A stretch of 64,000 nt of DNA, from contig NC_067478.1 of the NCBI RefSeq assembly GCF_947179515.1, forward strand, positions 2,427,501 through 2,491,500, read 5' to 3'. Numbering within the stretch: the first letter of the stretch is position 1; the number at the start of each line of letters is the position of its first letter. This stretch comes from Apodemus sylvaticus. Taxonomy: Eukaryota; Chordata; Mammalia; Rodentia; Muridae. This document shows, piece after piece, positions 52,800-63,984 of the stretch. Made by a program: the position numbers and the translations under genes. Under the pieces are notes generated by a model, which saw nothing but the letters and a program-made list of their open reading frames with translations, was not told the DNA's origin and ran no database searches.

Positions 52800-55590
52800 T
52801 CCTGTGTGAACATGGATGAGGTGACCTCGTGACCTATCCTCCTCATCCTCGTGCTCTTCAGAACCCAAGTCCTAGAAGCGCTATTTTTCTGGATAAGGTG
52901 TCCTCTTCCTTCCTGTGGATGGGCTTCTAGGTTTATGGTGCTGGGGCACTGACAGGCATCTTACAGACCAGGGAGAGCTAACTGAGAAGGGAAGCAGAAA
53001 CACTGGGGTCTACGCTGACACGAGCCCTTAGCCACCCCCACTCCCCCGCGGGCTGTCCAGTCTAGCTGGCACCACCCGGGTCGTTTATGGGAACAGAGGA
53101 CCGCCTGTAGCTCTCCAATGCTTGTACCACAGTGACATCCCGGAACTCAGGGAGGTTGAGACTCCTGGACTGTGACGAGGGCTAGGATGTGACGCTATTG
53201 AGGCAGTTCTGAGGGGCAGCATCTAAGCGGCGGGCAAACAAAACGGCAGCTCAGGACTCAAGGTAAATAATATTTTAATGCAGTATTTTAAAATATCAAA
53301 ATTAATGAAAAAATACAGGATAAACAATATGTCAAGACAGAATCAGGGCTGCTAACCGGAACAACTCTTTCTGTGTCTCCAGGTAGGGCACAGCCAAATT
53401 ACTCCATCTTTGACAATATATAGAATATCTGAGGCACAACCATGGGATTTGGAAAGTTGGGTTCAACATCTGCCTCTGCAATGACTTTTCCTTCTCTATT
53501 TTCTAGTTATCCCATCTGCCTTGTGTGGAGGCTGGGGCATTGCCAAGATGGCCTCCTGACGCATCCCTCTGGCCTGCTGCGGTTGCTCTGTCCTTTTCCT
53601 GGGAGGCCGAGTCTTCGGGGCCATAGACTCCAGGGCTATTAATATCTTGGCCATCCCTGATGACTGCCAGCTGGGCCCCGCCCCTTCCCCTTCCCCCAGA
53701 GAGATAAGAGCTGTTCTTGTTCCCACACGGGGGTAGGGAAGCTGGCCACTGCTCATTAAAACAGACCCTGTGTGGCGGCTAGGATGGAGGAGCTGAGCCG
53801 GCCTTCTCTCCCGACTGTGCCTGGCACGCCCCATGGGGTGCCCGGGGAATTGTGGAACACTCACTGTTCCTTCCAAAGGGGCTACCTTGATCTTCCTGCC
53901 TTCAGTCCCTTTAGGTCCTATATCTAACAGCCTTAGAGGGGCTCTTCTCAGATGCTCTGCAGACATAGCACCCAGCACGTCCCAAACCGGGCCATTGTCT
54001 CGCCGGCTGACCTCCTCCCTTTCCTGTTGATGGCCTGGCACCCAGACCTGGTCCGTCTCTGCATTAACCCCTCCCCATCTCTCGGCCTCATTTGATAGAC
54101 CTTCTCTTTGTCTCTGCTGGCAAGTGCCCCCAGCATCTGCTCAGCCAAACTCGGGTGTCCCTGACCCCCAACATGTTCCCTTGGGACTCTAAGACCTCTC
54201 CCAGCCCTCAAACACCTCAGTGCTGTTCCGCTAGCACGTAAACTAGTGTCCCCGGAGAGGCTGTGCCCAGAGGGGGAGGGGGAGGGCTGCCTGTGAACGA
54301 GCCCTTCCCACAGAACGAACGGCCCTGTCTGGGCTCAGATGGTACAGCTCCCTGTCCAGACCCACTTCAGCTGACTAGCCTCTGCCCAGGGAGACTGTGG
54401 GTAGGGCTGTTTTAAGGAGCCACCAGGGGCTGGGTTCCATCAGGTTCTTTTGGATCAAGGCAAAACTCACACGGGGCCAGTGGTTTGACCTGAGGATGAG
54501 GTGTGTGTGTGTGTGTGTGAGCTCAGTAGGGAGCCTGCTTTCTGTGTTGGTTGTCTCCCAGTGTTCCCAGTGTGAGACCTACTTGACAGCATAAAGCCCC
54601 AAGGTGGCCACAGTTGGACAAGTCTTGAAGTGTCCACTAGGTGGTGATAGAGATGAGTTCGCCGGGCTAGACAGGTGCCTGGCAGGGCAAAAGGGACCTG
54701 GGTGTTGGCAGAGGAAGAAGGGACTGTGATAACCCAGCCTGGAAGCCCCACGGCTGTCACTAACCTAGGATGCCAGCACACGTTTTCTTAGCTCCTCACC
54801 CAGTCCTCCCTGTCTCTATTCTAGAATGCCCTCCACTGAGCCTCTTACTTCCTGACTCTGCCCCTCCTCTCTTGAACACACTGAGTTTTACTCACTTTGT
54901 CCTCTTGGCTGGTAACTGCTCCCCTCCCAGGGCCCTGTGCCTTACACTGGCACAACCTGTGCCACCACACAGCACTGCTGGGGGATCTTGGCGCCATTCA
55001 CTTAGGCGTGGGGTTGGTAATGGGGGCAGCAGCCTTTGAATGGGGTGTTGCAGACAGATCCAAACCTCTGCTAGCCCATCCTGGCTTCTTAACACCAGCC
55101 CGGCATCCGCAAGTTTACACAAGTGTGTTTGCACAAACCCTCGTGAGCTAGCTATCTCTCACTGACCGGCCAACATCACCTGCTTTGCCCCACTGCTGTG
55201 TCTGCTTTCTGGTAGCCACGCAGCCCCTCCTCACTGACTTGTGCTGGGGACCCTCTGGGCTGGCTCACGGGCAGCAGACCCAGCTCCTGCATTTCCTGTG
55301 TGCTGTTTTCAGGAATGAACCCTGGTTGCTTGTGGCAGCTCTGTTTTGATTAGGTCTGAGGCAGAATCTGTCTCCTTCCAGATGGTCTTAGGGGGGAGAG
55401 GGTCACAGCAGGACCCCATGTCACAACCTCTTCACACTCACATGTGAATCAAAGGCTCTTGGGATAAATCCTCACATGGGAATGTGGGGCTCCTGTCCAA
55501 AACCAGAAGGGTCATAGCTTTAGTCACCTCTCACCGGAGCGGAGATGACACAGCTACTTAGAAGAAGCAGGAGACCCACAGTGGCCAGGG
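52800..55590. other. Intergenic between convergent Sec22c and Vipr1 3' ends
   Basis: No gene recognised. The 181-codon minus frame at 53496-54041 has no family match, no in-frame splice neighbours and biased composition; I treat it as chance. A short (GT)n at 54502-54519 is present. Confidence 0.4.
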
Positions 55591-55613
55591 ACACTAAACC
55601 TGTTTGAGCCATA

Positions 55614-55619
55614 TTTATT
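55614..55619 (-). terminator. Vipr1: Vipr1 polyadenylation signal (candidate)
   Basis: Minus-strand AATAAA about 1.06 kb past the Vipr1 stop codon. That agrees with a 3' UTR of about 1.1 kb. Confidence 0.5.
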
Positions 55620-56674
55620 GTCATACAAGTCTGGTGCAACTCAGAGGGGAGCCTGCGGGCACCAGCTTGGATTAGAAGCCATATCGCTATAAGGGAGGCA
55701 TAAGATGCCTTGACCAGCAAGCTTTTATGTCAGTGGCATACTCAATCACTCTCCAAGGCAGCATGGGACCTGGAGACTTGGGGTGGGGGGGGTAGCATCT
55801 GTGGTAATAGGACCCCAAGAGAATCCAGCAGATCACAATATGTAAAAAGGGTAGTCTTTATGGAAAAGATACCTGCTCTCACCAAGACTCACTCAGTGTC
55901 ACTACCAGTGATGTCAGGGTGACCTCAGGGTCAAGGGGCCTGTGTTCACGCCTCTGACCCTTGCAGCAGTAGTTGGTGTGTAGATGAGCGCCCAGAGCAG
56001 GCAGCTCGCTATTGCTTTGGTTGTGCATAAGGCTAGTGGGACTGGTCCTACTTGATGGACAAAGTCACTTGGTGAGCACTGGCTGGGGCTGTCTTCTCCC
56101 TCCCTCCCTCCGCAGAGGTAGGTCCCTGAGTTCCCAGGTCTGACGAGACACTGGGACAATTCCATCCTGAGGGAGGACCACAACATAGCTGTGATCCCCA
56201 AACTGAAACTCCAGGTCACAACCATATCTGCCTGAGGTAGAAGAACTCACCCACCCGGAAGAGCTGGCAGATAAACGCAGGGAGGGGGCTGCGTCCTCAG
56301 AGAGGAGTCTCAATGGCGACGCTCAACCAACCCAAAGTGACTTGAGCGCCCCAGTGGAACTCTAGGCACCGACTGGGCGGAACCTTTTGCCCTCAGAGTT
56401 CCAAAGCTTTGAGGGCAGGCGATTTGCTTTCCAGGTGAATGCAGATTTTGTGCGCATGTCTGGCAGAGCGGCCTGGGGAGGTGGAGTCTAACGCTGGTTC
56501 CTCCTTGCATCCTCCGAGGTTAGATCGCCCTGCTCTCCAGCGAGCATGGACCAGGTCCTGGCTGCAGCAAAGGAGTGTGTCCCTACAAAAGGCTGGAGCC
56601 AGCGGCGCCTCTGCAGACTCTGCTCCAGGGGCCGGCGTGGGGAGGGTGCGAAGGGGCCTGGCGGCCTCTGGCGG
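55620..56674 (-). other. Vipr1: Vipr1 3' UTR (predicted)
   Basis: Sequence from the stop codon to the candidate poly(A) signal. No SINE interrupts it, unlike the flanking introns, which supports a transcribed and constrained region. Confidence 0.5.
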
Positions 56675-56866
56675 TCAGACCAGGGAGACCTCTGCTTGGA
56701 AGCTGGAGGAGCGGCGCGCGCTAGGGCTGACGCGGGTCAGCATGGACACCTGCGTGCTGCACGTGGCGCCGTTGCTGCCTCCCCACAGGTGCTGGGATTT
56801 GGAGCTCCAGCCCAGGACGCCCTGCAGATGCCAACGCCGCCACTTCCGCCGCAGCTCCGCCTGCAC
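56675..56866 (-). CDS. Vipr1: Vipr1 last exon (cytoplasmic tail)
   Basis: Encodes VQAELRRKWRRWHLQGVLGW, then a Ser/Thr-rich tail ending SSSFQAEVSLV and a stop. Start of the exon is the GTG after CCCCTAG. The basic RRKWRRWH stretch is helix 8. The tail Ser/Thr are likely GRK/arrestin phosphorylation sites, and the final S-L-V is a class I PDZ ligand known for VPAC1. Confidence 0.95.
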   Translation of the reverse strand: MQAELRRKWRRWHLQGVLGWSSKSQHLWGGSNGATCSTQVSMLTRVSPSARRSSSFQAEVSLV

Positions 56867-57191
56867 CTAGGGGCGGGAAGGGTGGTTAGCCTCCAGCGCT
56901 GCGTTGTTAGGCAGGCCATAGATGTTCCCTAACTTAAGTCGAGAGGCCTGGATATTATCTTGGGAGGCTTGGGACAGGGCTGGGAGCCAGAATCAACTCA
57001 GGATATCTGAGAGAGGGAAGATGGGGTGCAGAAGGTCACAAAATGCAGTATAGGGAGGCAGAGGAGGTGCTGCCCGGGGAGTGTACCCCAGTTCTTCATC
57101 CAGGCACCCACTTAAGTTTGTGCTTGTGGCAGCAACTGCACCTTCCCTCAATGTCTTACTCCCAATTTAACCCACACCCACTTAGATGTAA

Positions 57192-57195
<4 letters not shown>

Positions 57196-57227
<32 letters not shown>
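57196..57227 (+). repeat. (CA)n microsatellite
   Basis: About 15 perfect CA units in the last Vipr1 intron. Confidence 0.95.
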
Positions 57228-57229
<2 letters not shown>

Positions 57230-57449
57230 CTGAAACCCACCCAGGGCTTGTAATAAAGTGCAGGCCTTAAAGTCCTTGGGTCCTTGGAACAATCAGAGCA
57301 CATTTTAAAAAGAGGCCGCAGGCAACTAGGGCGCTGCAGTCTGAAAACCACCCTGGAAAGAGGCAAGCTTTTAACCACCCTTGCTTGCCAGGATCCCATC
57401 AAGGTTTGTAGACCCTGAGCCCGCCCACCAGGATCTGGGAGGCGCTCAC

Positions 57450-57491
57450 CTCACCATTGAGGAAGCAGTAGAGGACGGCCACCACGAAACC
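57450..57491 (-). CDS. Vipr1: Vipr1 exon, end of TM7
   Basis: A 42-nt phase-0 exon encoding GFVVAVLYCFLNGE. The acceptor is TCCTCAG and the donor GTGAGC. VAVLYCFLNGEV is the class B signature at the TM7/helix 8 junction. Skipping it would keep the frame but delete part of TM7, as reported for deletion variants of related receptors. Confidence 0.95.
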
Positions 57492-57695
57492 CTGAGGAGG
57501 AAGAGGACAGCAGAGGTGAAGCAAAGGGACTGAGGGCACTCCCAGCCCCACCCTGCCCACCCTGCTTCCCCCCACCCCTGTTTAAGGAAACCTCCGAACA
57601 CAAAGGAGGTGCTTATCCAGAACCTAGGACAAGGAAAAGACTGGAATGCAGGGCCCACGGCAGCCCCAGGTGAATTCCTCAAGCCCACATCATAC

Positions 57696-57825
57696 CTGGA
57701 AAGACCCCACGACAAGTTCGAAGACCATTTTCACCTGGGCCTTAAAGTTGTCGGGGAAGAAGGCAAACATGACATAGTGAACTCCAAACAGGGGGATGAG
57801 TAGAAGTGTGGACTTGGCCAGCCTC
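57696..57825 (-). CDS. Vipr1: Vipr1 exon, TM6 and third extracellular loop
   Basis: Encodes the end of Ser, then RLAKSTLLLIPLFGVHYVMF and AFFPDNFKAQVK followed by MVFELVVGSFQ. RLAKSTLLLIPLFGVHY is the class B motif at intracellular loop 3/TM6. The acceptor is TCCCCAG and the donor GTATGA. Confidence 0.96.
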
Positions 57826-57999
57826 CTGGGGACAGGGAGAGGCAGGGTGTGGGTATGTATAGCCACCCGGGTGGTGATGGTGACCAGAGCCTGTGAGGAT
57901 GAACAGTGGCTCCCCATTCCCACGCCATGCCTGCTCTACCCCGGCCCCTGTCTGTCCCCCACCTCCTTGCCTGGGGAAAGCACATGAGGGAATTAAACG

Positions 58000-60220
58000 C
58001 CCTTCTTTCTCCCCCTTCTGGAGGAAGGCCACTGAAGATGATGTGTTATGTAAGACTCAGGAGGCAAAACTTCCAGGTTGGCCCCCCTCCTCCTGGTCTG
58101 TGTCTCCAGCTGAAGAGTGAGGCGATGAGGGGATGCTATCTCCTTGGAAGTGCTGTGGGTGTCTCCACAGACACTAGCTCCTAGGAATGGAGTCTTCCCA
58201 GCTTCAGGCTGGCCACATGTGCCCCATGTGCAGGAGGGTGAGGCGTGCTTGGTGTTATGTCAGCTCGTCAGGTTAGTATATGCAGACTCGTGGCTCCTGC
58301 TCTTCTGCTGTGGCCCTGTCCCTGGGGCGTGCCTGCATCCCTCCCGCATCTCACAGCAGGAGAGTCCTGCTCCAAAGACCAGCTTGGCTTTCTGTTGCCC
58401 TTCCATGGCCCTCCGCTGTGTACACTCAACACACCTCATGGCTGGTCCAGGAGGTGAGGGCCACGGTTTCCTGATTCCCTGGCAGAGAACAGGTCAGGGC
58501 GGATGCGGGTGGGGTAGAAGCAAGTTTGCCCCTGCCTCTCCTGCCTTGGCTCTGAGACCCCACCCCATGCAGATGCACCCTAGCCCTTCCCACCCTTCTT
58601 GGGCCTGGCTCCCAGCCACACCTCTTTGGCCACGAACCCATCCCATTCTCAGAGGTTGACAGATGGAGGCTTTCTTTAAATTGAGAGTGGGAACTGACAG
58701 CCCCTCCTTGGGGATCGCCAGCTCCAGCTCCCCCTTCTGTCTATGACAGCTGTTCCTTTCCATCTCACCCACACAGACCTGGCCACGACCAGTTTGGGTT
58801 CTGTCCTCCAGATTCTAGCCCCTTGCAGCTGGACTTCTGGGAAACAAGGTTGCTGAGGTAAAGGACACCTGTGCGTGCGGGACAGGAGTGCTGCCTCTCA
58901 GCAGTGAGCAGACCCCGCATACACGTCTCCTTCTGTAAAGGAGAGGGATGTTCTGCCCACGCAGCCTGCTGGGGACAGAATGCTGTCACACCAGGAATGG
59001 GAGGAAGCGGCAGCCTCAGGCCTGATAGTCACAGGGTTCCAGAACAGAATCCCAAATCCAAAAGCTCGTGACTCTCTGCTGGGGAGTCTTCCAACCACAG
59101 CTGAGATCCCCTAAGAGAGGCCAGTTTAAGAGCATCTACGATCCCAGGGCTGGATGGGCCTGCATGGAGGGTCTGTTCTCCATCGCCACTGTGAGAGTGA
59201 AGACTCTACGGGTCTTTGCATGGTTGCCCCTGTCATGTTTTGTGATTCCTTCACAAGCCCCGATTCCCATGACCCTTGCTGGACTCTCCGGTGTCCCACA
59301 CGGGGAACAGCACCGCTCCACTTTCCAAGCAATGAATTGTGGCCCTTGCAACGGTTAATATCAGTTGTCAACAGGACTTAGAATCAGGGGGGGTGGGGAC
59401 AACCCTCTGGACATGTCTGAGAGGGGCTTTCTGGATGGGGTTGAGGTGGGAAGACCCACCCTGACTATGGGTGGCAGCATGCTGTGGGCTGGGGTCCCAG
59501 ACTGAATAAAAAGGAGAGTGAGCTGAGCGCCATCCGCGTCTGTCTCCCACTTTAAGGCTATGCACAGTGACTCGCTGTGCTACGCGTCTGCAGCTGTGTC
59601 TCTGCCGTGATGGGTGGCACCCTTGAACCAGAGCTAAAGCATGTTTTTTTTTTTTTAAACTGCTTCCTTACATTTTGTTACAGCAACAGAGGAAGAAAAT
59701 ACCTCCTCTCTTCCCGCCCAGAGTGGCGTACCCCAACCTTGGGGGTTGGGGAAATTCATATCTGTCTTTATTGTACAGTTGGGGACATTTTACTGGGGAT
59801 CCTGAGTGTGACATGGGCTGAGACGTGGAGACCTCTCAGCCTGTGCCTGATCTCTGCAAGAATGTGACTGTTATCACTGGGGCGTACTGAACGTGGTTGC
59901 CTCAGTGTGGAATGGGTCCTCCAGGACATGCCCTGCTGTGCATCTATTGTATCCCCTTCTCTACCAGGTACAGGTCAGACTGAACACAGTGTGTGAGGGT
60001 TCCGTGCCCCTCAACATCCCTGCAGGGAGCAGTTTGAACTGGAAGGACATTGAGTATCAGGAGAGCAGATGTAGGTGCGGAGGGCTTGGTGATGGGCAGG
60101 GGAGGCTGAGCCTGGCCATGGGGAAGAGTAATGTCTGGCTTTGGGTGAGTGCAGGCATGTGAGGGGATGTAGGGTGACCTGAGGACCCGGGATGGAAGCC
60201 TGGAGCTGGGGCGCTGGGCC
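58000..60220. other. Vipr1 intron, mostly unassigned
   Basis: Between the TM5 and TM6 exons. It holds one hAT-type repeat (59356-59695); the rest shows no exon or repeat that I can support. Confidence 0.5.
59356..59695 (+). mobile_element. Rodent hAT-type repeat
   Basis: GTTAATATCAGTTGTCAACA, GTGGGAAGACCCACCCTGAC, GGGTCCCAGACTGAATAAAA and the end TTGTTACAGCAACAGAGGAA. Nearly full length with an internal deletion. Family name uncertain. Confidence 0.55.
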
Positions 60221-60229
60221 TGCACTTAC

Positions 60230-60321
60230 GAGTATGGGCTACTATCGTTCTTCCCAATGTCGGGCGGCCGTAGTTTCTGAACCAGGATTCGGATGATGCA
60301 GATAAACAGGATGAAGTTCAC
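60230..60321 (-). CDS. Vipr1: Vipr1 exon, TM5 end and third intracellular loop
   Basis: Encodes VNFILFICIIRILVQKLRPP then DIGKNDSSPY and two bases of Ser. RILVQKLRPPDI is the basic loop-3 segment that contacts Gs in this family. The acceptor is TTCAACAG and the donor GTAAGT. Confidence 0.95.
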
Positions 60322-60604
60322 CTGTTGAAGGAGGCACCCCAATGTTGGTCACTTAGCGAGAGGAAGCTGGGGTGGGTTGTTTTCTCCTTCAGTGCTGTCC
60401 ACCCCTCCACAGTTCCTCTCCCCTTTGGGGCAAACCATCTGGGACTCTCCTTTGTAACCCTGAGGACGTGCTCTCCAGCTCTTCTGCTCTAGAGGGAGAG
60501 CTGGAAGTGTGTGTGTGGGGGGCTCCTTTCTGACCTAAACCCTCCTTTCCTGGGTGTCTCGAGGCCGGCTGCCTACTCCGGGCTCAGCGGTGAAGGCGGC
60601 TTAC

Positions 60605-60674
60605 CAAGATGGAGATGAGGATGGGGGCCTTTATAATCCACCACAGGGAGGAGCTGGTGATGGTGTCCCAGCAC
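60605..60674 (-). CDS. Vipr1: Vipr1 exon, second extracellular loop and TM5 start
   Basis: Encodes the end of Gly, then CWDTITSSSLWWIIKAPILI and SIL. The Cys pairs with the TM3 cysteine encoded in 61345-61498; CWDT--SSLWW is conserved in the family. The acceptor is CGTCCAG and the donor GTAAGC. Confidence 0.95.
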
Positions 60675-60852
60675 CTGGACGTGGAGATTTGGGTGACCCC
60701 AGGGGTCTCTGGCTCTGCCCCAAGCCCAGAATCTGCCACTCCCCAGCCTCTCACTCTGGGCCTGATGCTGGGTCTTGGCAGCAGCATCATACCCAGGGAC
60801 TCTGACCCCCAAATGACAGCAGCCAGAGGGAAGGGATGGGGCAGCAGCTCAC

Positions 60853-60913
60853 CCGAAATCCTCAAAGTGAATCCTGACAATTGTCCATATCATGATGAAT
60901 ACACTGGGCACTC
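60853..60913 (-). CDS. Vipr1: Vipr1 exon, TM4 and loop
   Basis: Encodes the end of Gly, then VPSVFIMIWTIVRIHFEDF and two bases of Gly. The acceptor is CTGACAG and the donor GTGAGC. The GWG-P at the junction with the previous exon is the conserved TM4 proline context. Confidence 0.94.
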
Positions 60914-61344
60914 CTGTCAGGGCAAAAGAAGAAAGGAAGAGAAGGAAAGGGGCAGAGAACACAGGGAGAGGTTTGGAGGAGGAACCCAAGAGAGGGAGGG
61001 AGAAGGAAGGGCAGACATTTAGGACTTCTACCTACAGTGTTCAAGGTATAAAGACTCTCAGCCTGAGGGTCTGTGACCACTTAGGTTTTCTTTTTCTTTT
61101 CTAATTTTAACCCCTTACAGATTGACAGTATCCCTGTGTATCAGGATCAGAATGGGGAAATAGATGTTTTTGTTCAGGCTCTGCACTGTAAAGAAATCCC
61201 CACAGGAGGCTGGGAGGGGCCCCAGGGTCACACATTCTGGGGACATTCGTGAGTGTTGGTGGAGAGACTCATAAGCAGGATAGGGTTGCACCCTCCCACC
61301 TCCCGGGGAGCATCCCCAGCCTTGCCCCCTCCCCGGTACCATAC

Positions 61345-61498
61345 CCCAGCCGATGAGTATGTACCCCCAGAAGTACTTCCGCTCAGAGAAGAAGGAGACG
61401 GCCAGCAGGGTGTGCAGGTAGAGGCCCTCCACCAGCAGCCAGAAGAAGTTGGCCATGACGCAGTACTGGAAGAACACCACCGCTGCCTTGCAGCCCGC
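61345..61498 (-). CDS. Vipr1: Vipr1 exon, TM3 and second intracellular loop
   Basis: A 154-nt exon starting in phase 0: AGCKAAVVFFQYCVMANFFW, then LLVEGLYLHTLLAVSFFSE and RKYFWGYILIGW plus one base of Gly. The first Cys is the TM3 disulfide cysteine, and NFFWLLVEGLYLHTLL is the class B TM3 signature. The acceptor is CCCTTCAG and the donor GTATGG. Confidence 0.96.
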
Positions 61499-61850
61499 CT
61501 GAAGGGAGGAGGGGAGGGAGGCTCAGGGGTGGCAGGTCCCTCGCTGCCCAACCTTTGGCTGGGCAGAGGCAAACATAGTTGTGCCCAGCCAACTGGATGC
61601 TGTCAGTTCCCAATAAAGCTATCGTAATGTGGTTTTTCCTGTGATCTCCCCTTCACATCCTTGGGCACTTTGGCCGAGCCGGTAATTTAAGTTATCCATC
61701 TGTCAGTGTGCCTTCTGCACGTTTTCTGGCTTTGGATCCCAGTGTCTCTGGGTATGTCCAATCCTCAGCTTGTGGCTGGCGGCATGTGGCTGAGAATAGC
61801 TGTGGACGGAGTCCAACACAAAATGGTAAGCTTGTTTAAATGTTAGGTTG

Positions 61851-61870
61851 TTTTTTTTTTTTTTTTTTTT
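61851..61870 (+). repeat. Poly(T) run
   Basis: About 20 T; no SINE body recognised next to it. Confidence 0.7.
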
Positions 61871-62019
61871 GGTCATATTTTTGGTAACTGCATTTTGAGG
61901 TTCTCCGGCACAAACTTGACTGGTAACACCACGGCGTCACAATGCCAAAGGTGGATGGAAGTTGAGGACGTACTTCCTGTCCGCCTACCCACCTGCCCAT
62001 TAACTGGACTATTTGTGCT

Positions 62020-62160
62020 TGAGTGGGTTTTCAGTCAATCTCACAGTGTAACCAGACTGGTCTAGAACTCACTATGTAGTCCTGGCTGCCTTCCAACTCA
62101 CAGTTATACCTCAGCCTTTTGCATCTGGGGTTTATAGGCGTGAGCTACCATGCCTGGTCA
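62020..62160 (-). repeat. B1-type SINE, old
   Basis: Reverse copy: AGACTGGTCTAGAACTCACT and GTTTATAGGCGTGAGCTACC. Confidence 0.65.
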
Positions 62161-62345
62161 TTTATCCATTTATTGACCTCTCCTTTCTTGACACTCCATT
62201 TACCACCTAGGCATCCATTCATCAGCTACATCTGCTCATCCATCAACTACCCACTCACTTAATCTGTCTCTCCACCCACTTACCTAAGCTGTCTCCACGC
62301 CCACTCATTTAAGCTGTCTCTCCACTCACCCACACAGCACCCATT
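62160..62345. repeat. CATC/CCAT-rich low-complexity tract
   Basis: Degenerate ATCCATTC/CACCCACT steps, including three near-copies of CACTCATTTAAGCTGTCTC. Confidence 0.6.
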
Positions 62346-62519
62346 TATCCATTCATCTGCCCATCCACTTTCGAGCCAGCCTGGGACTCACACAGCCCTG
62401 CCAATGTCACCACCTCCCTGTGCCCTTTCGGGAGCTCCCTGACCTTAGGTGTGGGCTGAGGCGTGGGGGGACCCAGAGACAGTGTGGAGAAGGCTGAAGG
62501 GAGGGGAGAACGGGCATGC

Positions 62520-62895
62520 TGGCTAGTTCCTGTCAGCTCGACACAAGCTGCTGTTTGGAAGAAGAAACCTCAACTGATAGTGTGGGTCGTGAGGAAGGCT
62601 GTAGGATGTTTTCTGGGTGGATGACCGATAGGGGGGCTCAGCTCGCCATAGCGGTGCCATCTCCAGACAAGTGGTCAAGGGCACTATAAGAAGTCAGGCC
62701 GGGCAAGCCGTGAGGAGCTCCAGTGCATAGCGCTCCGCCATGGCCTCTGCTTCTGTTCCTGCCTCCAGGTTCCGGCCCTGACTTCCCTGGATGATGGACT
62801 GTGAGCTATGCAGTGAAGTGACCCTTCTCCTCCTCGGTTGCTTTTGGTTATGGTGTTTATCACATCAAGAAAAATAACAACAACAAAAGCTAAGG
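62520..62895 (+). mobile_element. Rodent hAT-Charlie-type repeat
   Basis: GTTCCTGTCAGCTCGACACA start, CTGCCTCCAGGTTCCGGCCC, GATGATGGACTGTGAGCTAT and the end GGTGTTTATCACATCAAGAA. It is the same family as the reverse copy at 52396. Confidence 0.55.
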
Positions 62896-63467
62896 AGGAG
62901 GAAAGGCAGGGATATCCTTCCTCCTGGGGGTCATAGGAGCTGGGGAAGAATGGCCCAGGCAGGTGAGGAGAACAGGAGATCTGTGGGCCATGGAGCGGAA
63001 TGAGCAAGGACTCAAAGTGTTGACATGCCCAAATGAAGGTCTCCTCACAGAGACACTCACTCATCCCACAGCTTCAAGTCTCAGGGCACTGTTTACTTTC
63101 TACTCCCCCTGAACACAGAACCTGGCGTGCCTCTCCCCCTCCTAGAGGCCTCCTCATGGGTCAGCCTTCTCTCTCTTGCCTATGATTGGAAAGTCCTTTC
63201 CTGGGTCACACCTTAGTCTCTCCAGAGGCAGGCGGGCCCTATCAGCTTTATAAGCTCTCTGGGGGTTGCAGACCTCTTCCTGACTTGTGAAGTCGCCCTG
63301 GGCTTTTCTCCCCACTTGAGATCCCATTATTCTGGGGCTCCCACTACTGATCTGGAAGCAGTGTGCTGCCTCTCTGAGCTCACCCAGAGGCCATGCGTCC
63401 TCAGAACACAGCGGAGGAGTCCCGCTTCAAGCTCCCTGGAGTGGAGTCTTTCGAGTTCCATAGAGAC

Positions 63468-63815
63468 TATGGTGGTTAATATTGTCACCTTGACATAAAC
63501 TGGCACACCCAGGGTGTGACTGAGAGGGGGTCTTAGATTTTGCTAACTAGGAGGTGGCCAGCACTGTTCCATGGGCTGGGGACCCAGGCTGAATGAAAGG
63601 GAGACAGTGAGCAGAGACCAGGGTTCATCTCTCTCTGCTTCCGAAAGTCTCGGTGTCACATGACCCGCTGCCTCGCCGCCCCTGCCTCCGTGCCTATCCA
63701 CCATGTTGGGCTGCGGCTCACACCACGAGCCAGACAAAGATGCTTTCCTTCCACTGTGCGTGTCACACATCTTGTCACAGTGATGAAAAAACAAAAACAA
63801 AAAACAAATCCAGAG
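63468..63815 (+). mobile_element. Rodent hAT-type repeat
   Basis: GTGGTTAATATTGTCACCTT, GTTCCATGGGCTGGGGACCC and the end CTTGTCACAGTGATGAAAAA. The same family as 59356. Confidence 0.55.
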
Positions 63816-63940
63816 ACAGACTCTCCAGTGCCTGGCAACATTCCTCGGAGGGTCTCTGAGCCTCCTGGCCCTAGGAGAGCCTAGGGCAGGGCTCAGGGAG
63901 GCAGGCAGCAAAAGTAGGTAGGGAAGGACAGTGGTGTGGG

Positions 63941-63944
<4 letters not shown>

Positions 63945-63971
<27 letters not shown>

Positions 63972-63984
63972 GGAGGAGAGATAG
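63945..63984 (+). repeat. (GGA)n microsatellite
   Basis: About a dozen GGA/GAG units near the right edge. Confidence 0.9.

Noticed and set aside
53496..54041. 181-codon minus-strand frame in the Sec22c-Vipr1 interval
   Set aside because: No recognisable domain, no supported splice sites, and composition typical of a GC-rich chance frame.
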